Shown piece after piece: positions 8,342-15,657 of a stretch of DNA of 34,650 bases (positions are counted from its first letter, which is position 1; every line of letters begins with the position of its first letter). The DNA lies in NCBI GenBank assembly GCA_947626965.1, contig CANQUH010000019.1, forward strand, positions 1-34,650. Direction: 5' to 3'. A model generated the notes under the pieces. It was not told the DNA's origin. It worked only from the letters and a program-made list of their open reading frames with translations, and searched no databases. The stretch comes from an uncultured Lachnospiraceae bacterium. GTDB lineage: Bacteria; Bacillota; Clostridia; Lachnospirales; Lachnospiraceae. The position numbers and the translations under genes are program-made.

Positions 8342-9283
8342 TTATATTTCCGCTATCACCTGTCCGAGATCGCGATAATCATTCCCGCTGATTCCGGAGA
8401 GTTCCGCCCGAAATTCTGACGAATTCAGAATCTGAAACATCGTCCTTACTTCCGGGTAATCCAGTATGCTTCTTTTTATGATCAGATCATAACGCTCTTC
8501 CTGCAAAGGCACAAATTCCAGATTGTCGACCTGCCTGGTCACCCGTTCCGTTCCAAGCCCGACATCCGCTTCCCCTTTTGCCACTGCGTTGGCCAGCGTC
8601 AGATGAGAGCCGATTTCTGTTTCATAACCCTGAATAAACAGAGGATCAATCTGCAGCTTCATCAGCTTTTCATCGAGAAGAATCCGGGACCCTGAACCTT
8701 TTCTGCGGTTCAGGAAACGCACTCCCTTTCTGGTAAGATCTTCCCAGCCGCAGATTTGTTTCGGGTTGCCCTTCTGAACATAAAAACCCTGCATACGGTA
8801 GGAGAGATTGATGACAACCACATGAGTTCCCGGCGCCAGACGTCTCACATACGGTATATTATAGTCGCCCGAATCTCCGTCCCACAGATGGGAAGTCGCC
8901 GCCTGCACATTGTCCTGATACAGGGACAGCAGACTTTCAAAGCTTCCGACATACGCACGCAGCGCCTGATAACCGTACTGACGCAGATAATTGGACAGGA
9001 TATCGAGAATCACATCCTGTCCGCTCAAAATAAACTCCCTTCCCTGCGGAGGCGAGCCGTTCAGCAGCGTACTCTGTGCGGATACGGAGGCAACCGGGGG
9101 AAACTGTTTTTCATGGCGCGAACGGGCAATATAATCATCCACATCCTGCCGCGTAAAGCGGATTTTCCTTCCTACTTTATAGGAATTGATCTCTCCGCGC
9201 CGGATCATTTCATAAACTGTATTTTTGCTCACATGCAGTAGTTTAGCTACCTCGACAGCCGATAATGCTCTGTCCTGTTCCAT
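8342..9283 (-). CDS. Excisionase-type HTH transcriptional regulator with PBP-like ligand domain
   Basis: The 313-residue protein has an N-terminal MerR/excisionase-type helix-turn-helix (LSAVEVAKLLHVSKNTVYEM, then YKVGRKIRFTRQDVDDYI, residues 7-50). After a linker, a PBP-like domain covers about 85-300 (GVRFLNRRKGSGSRILLDE, VAKGEADVGLGTERV). The start at 9283 was chosen because AAGGATGGAAGG lies just upstream and the HTH then begins at the usual distance. Proteins of this design are ModE-like one-component regulators of molybdate or tungstate genes. It heads the moeA operon and is divergent from AOR, so autoregulation and control of AOR through the 9313-9508 region are likely. The actual ligand is unproven. 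Confidence 0.85.
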   Translation of the reverse strand: MEQDRALSAVEVAKLLHVSKNTVYEMIRRGEINSYKVGRKIRFTRQDVDDYIARSRHEKQFPPVASVSAQSTLLNGSPPQGREFILSGQDVILDILSNYLRQYGYQALRAYVGSFESLLSLYQDNVQAATSHLWDGDSGDYNIPYVRRLAPGTHVVVINLSYRMQGFYVQKGNPKQICGWEDLTRKGVRFLNRRKGSGSRILLDEKLMKLQIDPLFIQGYETEIGSHLTLANAVAKGEADVGLGTERVTRQVDNLEFVPLQEERYDLIIKRSILDYPEVRTMFQILNSSEFRAELSGISGNDYRDLGQVIAEI

Positions 9284-9312
9284 TGCCTTCCATCCTTTGT
9301 TCAGTTTTGTAT

Positions 9313-9342
9313 AATTATAACGCATTCAATACCGACATTGCA
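9313..9342 (-). promoter_or_regulatory. Sigma-A promoter of the regulator-moeA operon
   Basis: On the - strand, -35 TTGCAA (9337-9342) and a perfect -10 TATAAT (9313-9318) are separated by 18 bp. Transcription would start near 9306, giving a short leader before the ATG at 9283. Confidence 0.7.
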
Positions 9343-9386
9343 ACAGCATTTTAAGTTATTATCCAAAATCTGACAACTTTAGTCCT

Positions 9387-9400
9387 ATGAAATCTTTCAT
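9387..9400. promoter_or_regulatory. Palindromic operator candidate between divergent promoters
   Basis: ATGAAA-TC-TTTCAT is a perfect inverted repeat midway between the divergent promoters. It is directly followed by a 9-bp tandem repeat TCATATTTC (two copies). It is a plausible binding site for the HTH-PBP protein; no other copy was found in this window. Confidence 0.45.
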
Positions 9401-9479
9401 ATTTCTCATATTTCCTTGTGCAGGTTCACCCAATTACGACCCATTTCGCACAAACTTTACCGCAATTATCCCAATTAAA

Positions 9480-9508
9480 TTGCATTTCGTCACGTTTTAT
9501 ACTATAAT
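9480..9508 (+). promoter_or_regulatory. Sigma-A promoter of the AOR gene
   Basis: TTGCAT (9480-9485), a 17-bp spacer and a perfect TATAAT (9503-9508) predict a start near 9515 and an untranslated leader of about 108 nt. No Moco-riboswitch-like conserved blocks were recognised in that leader. Confidence 0.75.
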
Positions 9509-9622
9509 TTCAGACAGAAGTAAACGAACATTCCCGGATCAGTACGGGAGTCAACCTGACACACAGAGCATTCAGCAAAAGATGCAGGAATCGAAACAGC
9601 AAAGAAGGAGGTATTCAGACCT

Positions 9623-11443
9623 ATGGCAAAAAGTTACTATGAGAAAATTGCACGTATTAATCTGACAACCGGCGAAATCAAAATCGAAAAGCTGGATCTT
9701 GATCTGGCCCGCAAGTTTATCGGAGGCCGCGGACTTGGCACGAAAATTCTGTATGATGAAGGCGTCGCAACCGTAGATCCCCTTTCACCCGAGAATAAGC
9801 TGATCTATATTACAGGACCGATGACAGGTACGGCCAGCCCGTCTTCCGGACGTTACATGGTCGTCACGAAATCACCGCTGACCGGCATGATCGCCTGTTC
9901 CAATTCCGGCGGTATCTGGGGCGCAAAGCTGAAATATGCCGGCTGGGATGCGCTGATCGTTGAAGGCGAGGCTCCGGACTGGACCTACATCAATATTGTG
10001 GACGACAAGATCGAACTGCTGGATGCCCGCAAATATTTCGGCATGATGTCAGAGCAGATCGATGAAGAACTCAAGGCGGTACATGGCCCGAAGTCATCCG
10101 TTCTGAATATCGGACCTGCCGGAGAAAACAAGGTACTCATGGCAGCCATCATGAATGACAAAGACCGTGCGGCAGGACGAAGCGGTGTCGGCGCAGTCAT
10201 GGGCAGCAAAAAACTCAAGGCAATCGTTGTCACGGCGACAAGAACCAACATCGAAGATATTATCCACGACGTTCCGGCTCTGAAAGCAGCCAATGCTGAA
10301 TGTCTGAAAATAATCAGGGAGAACAGCGTTACCGGTCAGGGTCTTAAGACTTACGGAACTGCCGTACTGGTCAACATTGTCAACAACATCGGCGCATTCC
10401 CGACCAACAACTGGCAGGGATCCTACTACACGAAAGGCGACGATATCTCCGGCGAGACGCTTGCCGATACTTACCTCGTAAAGAACAGCGCATGTCACCG
10501 CTGCCCGATCGCCTGCGGTCGTGTAGTAAATGTTAACGGCAAGGTTGTCGGCGGTCCTGAGTACGAACCGCTCTGGGCATACGGCGGAAACTGCGGAAAC
10601 AACGATCTTAACACAATCGACGAAGCAAACATGCTCTGCAATGAACTCGGACTTGACGCAATCTCCGTTCCGTGTACAATTGCTGCCGCGATGGAGCTCT
10701 ACCAGCGCGGTTACATAAAGGAAGAAGAATGTGACGGCGTACCGCTTGAGTGGGGTTCAACAAAGGCCCTGATCGAATGGACGAAGAGAATCGGCCAGCC
10801 GGATTCCCCGCTTGCATGGCTGATGAGTTCCGGCTCCGCACGTCTCTGCGAGCACTACGGACATCCGGAGATCTCCATGTCCGTCAAGAAGCAGGAAATG
10901 CCTGCCTACGACGCCCGCGCCGTACAGGGTATCGGCATCACCTACGCGACGTCAAACCGCGGCGGCTGCCATGTCCGCGGCTACATGATCAGCCCTGAGG
11001 TTCTCGGCCTTCCGCAGCAGCTCGACCGTACGGTGACAGACGAGAAAGCTTTCTGGGCAAAGACATTCCAGGATCTGACCGCAGTCATCGACTCGATGGG
11101 CAACTGCCTGTTCACATCTTTCGCGCTGGGCGCACCGCAGTATGCCGCTCTTCTGAACGCAGCCACGGGTACGAACTACACGCCGGATGAACTGCTCGTT
11201 GTCGGGGACAGAATCTACAACATCGAGAGAATGTTCAATAAAGCTGCCGGCATGAAGCCCGAAGATGACCGCCTTCCGAAGAGACTCTATGAAGAGCCGA
11301 TCACGAACGGACCGTCCGAGGGACAGATTTCAAAGATCAAACTCACGCTTCCGCAGTACTATGAGGCCCGCGGCTGGGTAGACGCGTTCCCGACCGATGA
11401 GACGCTGAAGAAACTCGGACTGGACGAGTGTGTAGGAAAATAA
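9623..11443 (+). CDS. aor: Tungsten-containing aldehyde:ferredoxin oxidoreductase
   Basis: AOR reversibly oxidises aldehydes to carboxylates with ferredoxin, using a bis-tungstopterin and one [4Fe-4S] cluster. The protein is 606 residues, the same as archaeal AOR. Cluster ligands are C291, C294 and C298 (CHRCPIAC) and C495 (SMGNCLF), with the spacing known for Pyrococcus furiosus AOR. Active-site Glu in GGPEYEPLWAYGG (E313) and His near 450 (GGCHVRGY) are conserved. Pterin-binding loops include GGRGLGTKIL and LGLDAIS. The start follows GGAGG by 11 bases. Codon choice is strongly biased, suggesting high expression. No iron-sulfur or flavin subunit follows, unlike multi-subunit WOR-type enzymes, so it is probably a single-subunit AOR. 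A strong hairpin terminates or attenuates transcription before moaD. Confidence 0.95.
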   Translation: MAKSYYEKIARINLTTGEIKIEKLDLDLARKFIGGRGLGTKILYDEGVATVDPLSPENKLIYITGPMTGTASPSSGRYMVVTKSPLTGMIACSNSGGIWGAKLKYAGWDALIVEGEAPDWTYINIVDDKIELLDARKYFGMMSEQIDEELKAVHGPKSSVLNIGPAGENKVLMAAIMNDKDRAAGRSGVGAVMGSKKLKAIVVTATRTNIEDIIHDVPALKAANAECLKIIRENSVTGQGLKTYGTAVLVNIVNNIGAFPTNNWQGSYYTKGDDISGETLADTYLVKNSACHRCPIACGRVVNVNGKVVGGPEYEPLWAYGGNCGNNDLNTIDEANMLCNELGLDAISVPCTIAAAMELYQRGYIKEEECDGVPLEWGSTKALIEWTKRIGQPDSPLAWLMSSGSARLCEHYGHPEISMSVKKQEMPAYDARAVQGIGITYATSNRGGCHVRGYMISPEVLGLPQQLDRTVTDEKAFWAKTFQDLTAVIDSMGNCLFTSFALGAPQYAALLNAATGTNYTPDELLVVGDRIYNIERMFNKAAGMKPEDDRLPKRLYEEPITNGPSEGQISKIKLTLPQYYEARGWVDAFPTDETLKKLGLDECVGK

Positions 11444-11457
11444 AATCTGAAACTGGT

Positions 11458-11490
11458 CAGGCCGCTGTGTTTTTCACAGCGGCCTGTTTT
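11458..11490 (+). terminator. Intrinsic terminator/attenuator between aor and moaD
   Basis: CAGGCCGCTGTG (11458-11469) pairs perfectly with CACAGCGGCCTG (11475-11486), followed by TTTT. With only 38 bp to the moaD start and no clear new promoter, partial readthrough would give abundant AOR with little MoaD/MoeB. Confidence 0.85.
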
Positions 11491-11528
11491 GTAAAATGCC
11501 TATGTTTACAGCAAAGGAGGTTCCCTTT

Positions 11529-11750
11529 ATGATTGAAGTGCGCCTGTTTGCCACCTTAAGAAAAGACCGCGGAAAAGTTATGCAGCTTCCCGCATCAGAA
11601 TTTTCGGATGGAGTCTCCATTCTGGAGCATTTCGCGATTCCGCGTGAGGAAGTGGCGATTTTCCTGATCAACGGTTTTCACTCAAAGCCGGAAGATCCTG
11701 TAAAAGACGGGGATATTCTGGCGATTTTTCCGCCGGTAGGAGGCGGCTGA
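11529..11750 (+). CDS. MoaD/ThiS-family sulfur carrier protein
   Basis: The 73-residue ubiquitin-like protein starts at the ATG after AAAGGAGG and ends in the di-glycine tail FPPVGGG, which is adenylated and thiocarboxylated to carry sulfur to pyranopterin. Features are the beta-grasp opening (IEVRLFATLR), VAIFLINGFHS and DPVKDGDILAIFPP. It is 46 bp upstream of the E1-like gene, its likely activator, and downstream of aor, which suggests a sulfur carrier used for the tungstopterin of AOR. No MoaE (the large subunit of molybdopterin synthase) is visible in the window. Confidence 0.88.
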   Translation: MIEVRLFATLRKDRGKVMQLPASEFSDGVSILEHFAIPREEVAIFLINGFHSKPEDPVKDGDILAIFPPVGGG

Positions 11751-11796
11751 TGTTTGTGACAAATCTGTTTCTTTTTCCCAAAAGGAGGCCGGTATT

Positions 11797-12531
11797 ATGA
11801 CAAATCTGCTTCATTCTTCCGGATGCGGCGGGGACGGTTCAAAAGATCTGCTGCGGTATTCCCGCAACTTCAGTACCATCACAGAGGAAGAATTTGAGAC
11901 TCTGCAAAATGCCCGCGTCTTTGTCGCAGGCTGCGGCGGTCTTGGCGGCAATCTGATCATGCATCTGCTGCGCATCGGGATCGGCCATGTTACGGCGATC
12001 GACGGAGATTCCTTTGAACCGACAAACCTGAACCGCCAGCTTCTTTGTACCGTGGACACACTCTCCCACCCCAAAGCGGAAACCGCAGAGGAATATGCCG
12101 CGAAAGTAAATCCTGATGTCGATTTTACCGCCATCCGCACTCTGTTGGACGAAACAAATGCGGATGTCCTGATCGCAGGACATGATCTGGTTCTCGACGC
12201 GCTTGACAATATCGGCAGCCGCCGTATTCTGGCCGCAGCCTGCGACCGCGCCGGGATTCCGCTCATTTACGGAGGAATCTGCGGCTGGAGCGCCCAGGTC
12301 AGCGTACTGCCGCCCGGTACCGCTGCTGCGCGGATAAATCAGATCTACATACCAGGTACAGCAATCAGCAATAAATCCTGCCTTTCCTTTACACCAGCTT
12401 TCTGCGCTTCGATCCAGACCGCTGAGGCAGTCAAACTGTTGCTTGGAAAGCCCAGTGAGCTGAATGGGAACCTGTTGTTTGCGGATCTGCTCGAAAGCGA
12501 GTGGGAACTCATTCCTTTTTTTAATGATTAA
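11797..12531 (+). CDS. HesA/MoeB/ThiF-family E1-like adenylyltransferase
   Basis: The 244-residue protein starts after AAAAGGAGG. It has the ATP-binding loop VFVAGCGGLGGNLIMHLL, the acidic strand AIDGDSFEPTNLNRQLL with the Arg of the E1 family, and LVLDALDNIGSRRILA. It lacks the usual paired CxxC zinc motifs of E. coli MoeB: cysteines occur only as isolated residues such as NKSCLSF and PAFCAS. It should adenylate the C-terminal glycine of the adjacent MoaD-like protein. The pair with aor parallels other AOR loci. The gene is convergent with the tup operon. Confidence 0.88.
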   Translation: MTNLLHSSGCGGDGSKDLLRYSRNFSTITEEEFETLQNARVFVAGCGGLGGNLIMHLLRIGIGHVTAIDGDSFEPTNLNRQLLCTVDTLSHPKAETAEEYAAKVNPDVDFTAIRTLLDETNADVLIAGHDLVLDALDNIGSRRILAAACDRAGIPLIYGGICGWSAQVSVLPPGTAAARINQIYIPGTAISNKSCLSFTPAFCASIQTAEAVKLLLGKPSELNGNLLFADLLESEWELIPFFND

Positions 12532-12674
12532 TTCAATCCCTGATTCCGCCAGATTTCCTCTGGAGGCCAGGGCTTTCGCGCAAGAGTTTCTGGCATCAGA
12601 TTTCCCGGCGCGTGGATTTCTGCCCAGACATGAAGTAGTTGGGAAAGATATTCTTGCCGAAATATAGAATAAAT

Positions 12675-12712
12675 ACCTGCAGGTGAACGATGACCCGCTC
12701 ATTACCTGCAGG
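12675..12712 (-). terminator. Probable terminator of the tup operon
   Basis: ACCTGCAGG occurs at both ends of a 38-bp inverted repeat (stem 9-10 bp, loop about 19). On the - strand it is followed by TATTTATTCTATA, which is T-rich but interrupted. It lies between the convergent ends of the MoeB-like gene and the 92-codon gene. Confidence 0.5.
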
Positions 12713-12731
12713 AACAGACGAACACAGCCGG

Positions 12732-13010
12732 TTATCCACCGGCAGACAGAAACTGCATCGTAAAATCACGGTGCAGTTTTTCTGCTTCACAGTCAGAGCC
12801 CCTGATCTCCACACGGGTCTGAGGAACCGCGATGGGTCCGAGAAATCGGGAATCGAGAGATGTCAGACGGACTTCCACTTTGCTGTCATACGAACAAAGA
12901 ATATCTCCCGTCTCTCCCATGGGGCAGATATCCGGGCAGTTTTTAAAAAAAGAATAAATTCTGTCAAAAGAAACTGCCCATGTTTCACAGTAGATTCGCA
13001 CAGCCGCCAT
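12732..13010 (-). CDS. Small protein of unknown function at the end of the tup operon
   Basis: A 92-codon frame (MAAVRIYCETWAVSFDRIYS at the start) follows the tungstate ABC ATPase by 38 bp in the same direction. It contains FFKNCPDICPMGE, with two cysteines three residues apart, and a further Cys near the end. Codon use and composition resemble the neighbouring genes. The ribosome binding site is weak. Its last codons overlap the hairpin that seems to terminate the opposite-strand moeB unit. I do not recognise a family. It could be a metal-handling accessory of the transporter, but that is only context. Confidence 0.55.
   Translation of the reverse strand: MAAVRIYCETWAVSFDRIYSFFKNCPDICPMGETGDILCSYDSKVEVRLTSLDSRFLGPIAVPQTRVEIRGSDCEAEKLHRDFTMQFLSAGG
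12750..12781 (+). terminator. Intrinsic terminator of the aor-moaD-moeB unit
   Basis: AAACTGCA-T-CGT pairs with ACG-G-TGCAGTTT, closing a 6-nt loop with one G.T pair, and runs into TTTTT. It is 219 bp after the MoeB-like stop and lies within the 3' end of the convergent small gene. Confidence 0.65.
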
Positions 13011-13048
13011 TACTGATCACTTCTTTCTTTATGGACTTTCCCTGAGCT

Positions 13049-13705
13049 TCACGTCCCATAAAACTCCAGAAAACGGCGCGTCTCCTCGTTCTTCGGATGA
13101 AACAATACCTGTTCCGCCTCCCCATACTCCAACAGTCTTCCCTGATGGAAAAACAGAACATAATCCGCGAGGCGCCGCGCCTGCTTCATACTGTGCGTCA
13201 GCAGCATTATTGTACATTTATTCTCACGCTGGTATTCCCTGATCAGATCCTCCATCAGGGCAGCTGAAGATACATCCATCGCCGCGGCAGGTTCATCCAG
13301 AAATACCAGATCGTACCGTTTCATCAGAATTCTCGCAAGAGCCATTCTTGCCGTCTCTCCGCCGGAAAGACGATCTGCACGCTGCCCGGCCAAAGTTTCA
13401 ATCTCCAGCCTGCGCATAAGTTCTTTCGCACGCGCCATATCTCCGCCTCCAAGAAGAATATTTTTCCAGACGCTCATACGGAAACCATAACTTTGCTGCG
13501 GCATGTATCCCACAGCCTTTGCGCCTTCGCATACCTTTTTCTTCTCATCATCCTGCAGAATTCCCGAAACGATTCTCGCAAACGTAGATTTTCCGCTTCC
13601 GTTTGCTCCGATCACCGCATAAATCTTATCATTCTGTAATGTGAGCTGCGGTACACGAAGAACACATTTTTTATTGTAAGTTTTCGTAAACGCCTGTATT
13701 CTCAC
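13049..13705 (-). CDS. tupC: Tungstate-type ABC transporter ATP-binding protein (TupC-like)
   Basis: The 218-residue ATPase has Walker A GANGSGKSTFARI, Q-loop GYMPQQSYGF, signature LSGGETARMALARIL, Walker B LVFLDEPAAAMD and H-loop LLTHSMKQ. It begins with GTG inside the stop of the permease gene (a 4-base GTGA overlap) and AAAGGAGG upstream, indicating translational coupling. It energises tungstate import with the permease and binding protein upstream. There is no C-terminal regulatory domain like that of ModC. A bulged inverted repeat follows the stop without a T tract, so transcription may continue into the small gene at 12732-13010. Confidence 0.88.
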   Translation of the reverse strand: MRIQAFTKTYNKKCVLRVPQLTLQNDKIYAVIGANGSGKSTFARIVSGILQDDEKKKVCEGAKAVGYMPQQSYGFRMSVWKNILLGGGDMARAKELMRRLEIETLAGQRADRLSGGETARMALARILMKRYDLVFLDEPAAAMDVSSAALMEDLIREYQRENKCTIMLLTHSMKQARRLADYVLFFHQGRLLEYGEAEQVLFHPKNEETRRFLEFYGT

Positions 13706-14388
13706 TGGATAAACCTCCTTTGCAGCAGCGTGATCACCACATTTACAGCCAGGGAAACCGTCATCAGAATGAGTCCAAGCGCAATCCCAAGAGAAAAATT
13801 CCCCCGGTTTGTGTACTGCATGATCGCGGTCGTCATCACGTTCGTCTTCCAGGCAATGGCTCCGCCTACCATGGACACGGCTCCCACCTCAGCGGTTGCG
13901 CGCGCAAACGCCAACAGGTAGGCCGACAGGATCTGATACATGGATTCGTTTGCCAGAAGCATCAGCATCCTGGCCGTGCCAAGCCCAAGTCCTTTCGCTG
14001 TATCCCGAACAGAAGACGCAATGCCGGAAACATACGTCTCTACATTTCCGATCACAATCGGTGCGATCAGGAAAACCTGGGCCATGATCATAATGTTCAC
14101 GGTAAACAGAAGATGAAACCGCCGAAACGGTCCCACACCGGAAAAAAGCATATAAAAAATCAGCCCGCACACCACGGGCGGCATTCCCATCAGGGTACGA
14201 TTGACCACTACCAGAATTCCCCGGCCGGAAAACCGGCAGCTGCCCAGCCATATTCCGACCGGCACGCCGATCAGCAGCGCCAGCAGGGAGCTGGAAATGC
14301 TCATTCTGGCCGTAACCAGCAGAATATTGCACAGCTCCCTGTCCCCGCTTAAAATCAGTTCAATCGCTTTTTGCAGCGCTGTCTGCAT
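13702..14388 (-). CDS. tupB: Tungstate-type ABC transporter permease (TupB-like)
   Basis: The 228-residue membrane protein has about five hydrophobic segments and the ABC permease EAA-type loop around SSVRDTAKGLGLGTARMLML. GMPPVVCGLIFYMLF and FARATAEVGAVSMVGGAI are typical of the TupB/ModB family. The ATG lies seven bases after the binding-protein stop, with GGAG inside that gene's last codons. It forms the channel for oxyanion import and is coupled to both neighbours, so the three are one operon. Confidence 0.88.
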   Translation of the reverse strand: MQTALQKAIELILSGDRELCNILLVTARMSISSSLLALLIGVPVGIWLGSCRFSGRGILVVVNRTLMGMPPVVCGLIFYMLFSGVGPFRRFHLLFTVNIMIMAQVFLIAPIVIGNVETYVSGIASSVRDTAKGLGLGTARMLMLLANESMYQILSAYLLAFARATAEVGAVSMVGGAIAWKTNVMTTAIMQYTNRGNFSLGIALGLILMTVSLAVNVVITLLQRRFIQ

Positions 14389-14394
14389 GATTTT

Positions 14395-15408
14395 TTACTC
14401 CATGACTCCGCCGTTTGCGACAAAGGTGAGGAAGGTTGCCTTATCTGTCAGGATATACGCCCCCATCTCCTCCGCCATTACAAGGCAGGCGCCCATACCG
14501 GCATTCGCTGAAACATACCAGTCTGTATAATCAGCAAAGGACTCTGCCTCAACTGTAATTCCCAGATCCGCCGGCCACAGCGAAAGCTCTTTCGTATGTG
14601 TTCCGGACTCATCACCGCGGGAGATAAACGTATATTTTCCTTCCGCGATCGCCGCAAAAGCATCCAGGACTGTCTCTGCCTCAGCCACGCCTGCCGGGTC
14701 ATCCGCAGGACCGCAAAGTACGAAATAATTGTACAGGAACGACAGACGTTCGCTGTCAAAACCATCCAGTTTGAGCGCGTAGCCGTCATTCACGAATTCT
14801 TCCTCACTTGATTTCGCATGCACCAGGATCAGATCGGCATTGCCGTACTGGGCGGCCGCAATCGCTTTGCCTGTGCCTGCGGACTGTACTTCTACCGTGT
14901 AGCCGTACTCTTCTTCAAAAACAGGAAGAATTGCTCCAAGCAGCCCGGAATCATTGACTGAAGTGGTTGTTGACAGGCGGATTGTCGCCGTCTCATCCGT
15001 TGCCGGCGCGATCTCTCCCTCGTAGGAAGGCGCTCCATCCAGGAGATAAAACAGGCTGTCTCCAAATTCCTCCTGTCCATAGTTCGCCTCCAGCTCCTTT
15101 CCCTCTGCGGACAACAGGAACTGAATCAGAGCCGCTGCTCCCTCGGTGTTGATCGCCACATCCGACACTTCGTTGCCGTCGGCATCCGTAAATGGCGCGT
15201 CCGGATTCACTGCGATCAGCGTGTATGTATTGATCATACTGTCGTCTGCCTCTTTCAGAATGACCGTGTTAAGTTCCGCCGCCTCAGCGGTTTCTGTCGA
15301 GGCCTCCACAGCTTCCGTTTCCTCTTCTGCCATTACCGTTACGCTTCCCAGAAGGCTCATGGTCATTGCCAGAGCCAGAAGCATTGACATCATTGAACGT
15401 TTTTTCAT
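14395..15408 (-). CDS. tupA: Tungstate-binding protein (TupA-like), apparently circularly permuted
   Basis: A 337-residue exported protein with a signal peptide (residues 1-27, cleavage after VMA). The TupA ligand motif IRLSTTTSVNDSG is at 143-155 and SRGDESGTHTKE at 263-274, followed by WYVSANAGMGACLVMAEE and ILTDKATFL near the C-terminus. In ordinary TupA the order is signal peptide, TTTS motif, SRGDxSGTH, LTDxxTY, then a last segment with YGVIAVNP, WLTSPEGQ and FGxxLFY. Here that last segment (TYTLIAVNPDAP, FLLSAEGKELEANYG and FGDSLFYLL, residues about 46-122) sits before the TTTS motif, and the protein ends right after LTDKATF. GGAG lies 10 bases before the ATG. The gene is preceded by a 210-nt leader with a terminator-like stem and its own promoter. 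Confidence 0.85.
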   Translation of the reverse strand: MKKRSMMSMLLALAMTMSLLGSVTVMAEEETEAVEASTETAEAAELNTVILKEADDSMINTYTLIAVNPDAPFTDADGNEVSDVAINTEGAAALIQFLLSAEGKELEANYGQEEFGDSLFYLLDGAPSYEGEIAPATDETATIRLSTTTSVNDSGLLGAILPVFEEEYGYTVEVQSAGTGKAIAAAQYGNADLILVHAKSSEEEFVNDGYALKLDGFDSERLSFLYNYFVLCGPADDPAGVAEAETVLDAFAAIAEGKYTFISRGDESGTHTKELSLWPADLGITVEAESFADYTDWYVSANAGMGACLVMAEEMGAYILTDKATFLTFVANGGVME

Positions 15409-15494
15409 GTTGCTTGTACTCCTTTCTTTTAGTTCATCTTGATAGTCTACTACTGCAGTTCAAAGCCTGCAAAGGGTGAACAGTAACGTTTCGC

Positions 15495-15582
15495 AAAAAG
15501 CCCCTTTCCAAAGCCTGCCAAAAGACAGCAGCCATACGCTGAGTCAATTGGCTGGGATCTGGAAAGAGGCCCGTCCACCGCT
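15495..15582 (-). promoter_or_regulatory. Structured leader of the tup operon, candidate attenuator/riboswitch
   Basis: On the - strand the RNA carries AGCGGUGGACGGGCCU (15582-15567) and, after 47 nt, GGCAGGCUUU (15519-15510). GCCUCUUUCCA (15570-15560) can pair over 11 bp with UGGAAAGGGGC (15510-15500), which is followed by UUUUU (15499-15495), an intrinsic terminator form. The same 5' arm can instead pair through GGCCU with the AGGC of the second block, so two exclusive folds exist. The inner loop holds CAGCCA/UGGCUG. Both conserved blocks recur before the other uptake operon (20292-20360). It does not match any riboswitch I know. Confidence 0.6.
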
Positions 15583-15628
15583 TTCAAAACATAAATCTCA
15601 ACTTCGGAAAAGAATTTTCTGCACTGCC

Positions 15629-15657
15629 ATTATCTCACTAACTGCCGGGACAGTCAA
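15629..15657 (-). promoter_or_regulatory. Sigma-A promoter of the tup operon
   Basis: TTGACT (15652-15657), a 17-bp spacer and GATAAT (15629-15634) on the - strand overlap the last codons and stop of the DUF364 gene. The transcript would begin near 15622, about 214 nt before tupA, and so include the whole structured leader. Confidence 0.75.

Noticed and set aside
12690-13016. 108-codon + strand frame opposite the small tup-operon gene
   Set aside because: No ribosome binding site, Arg/His-rich composition typical of a shadow frame.
15495-15582. Known Moco riboswitch before tupA
   Set aside because: The opposite strand has a CTGGAAAG string like the E. coli moaA leader, but orientation, order of conserved blocks and overall layout do not match the motif as I know it.
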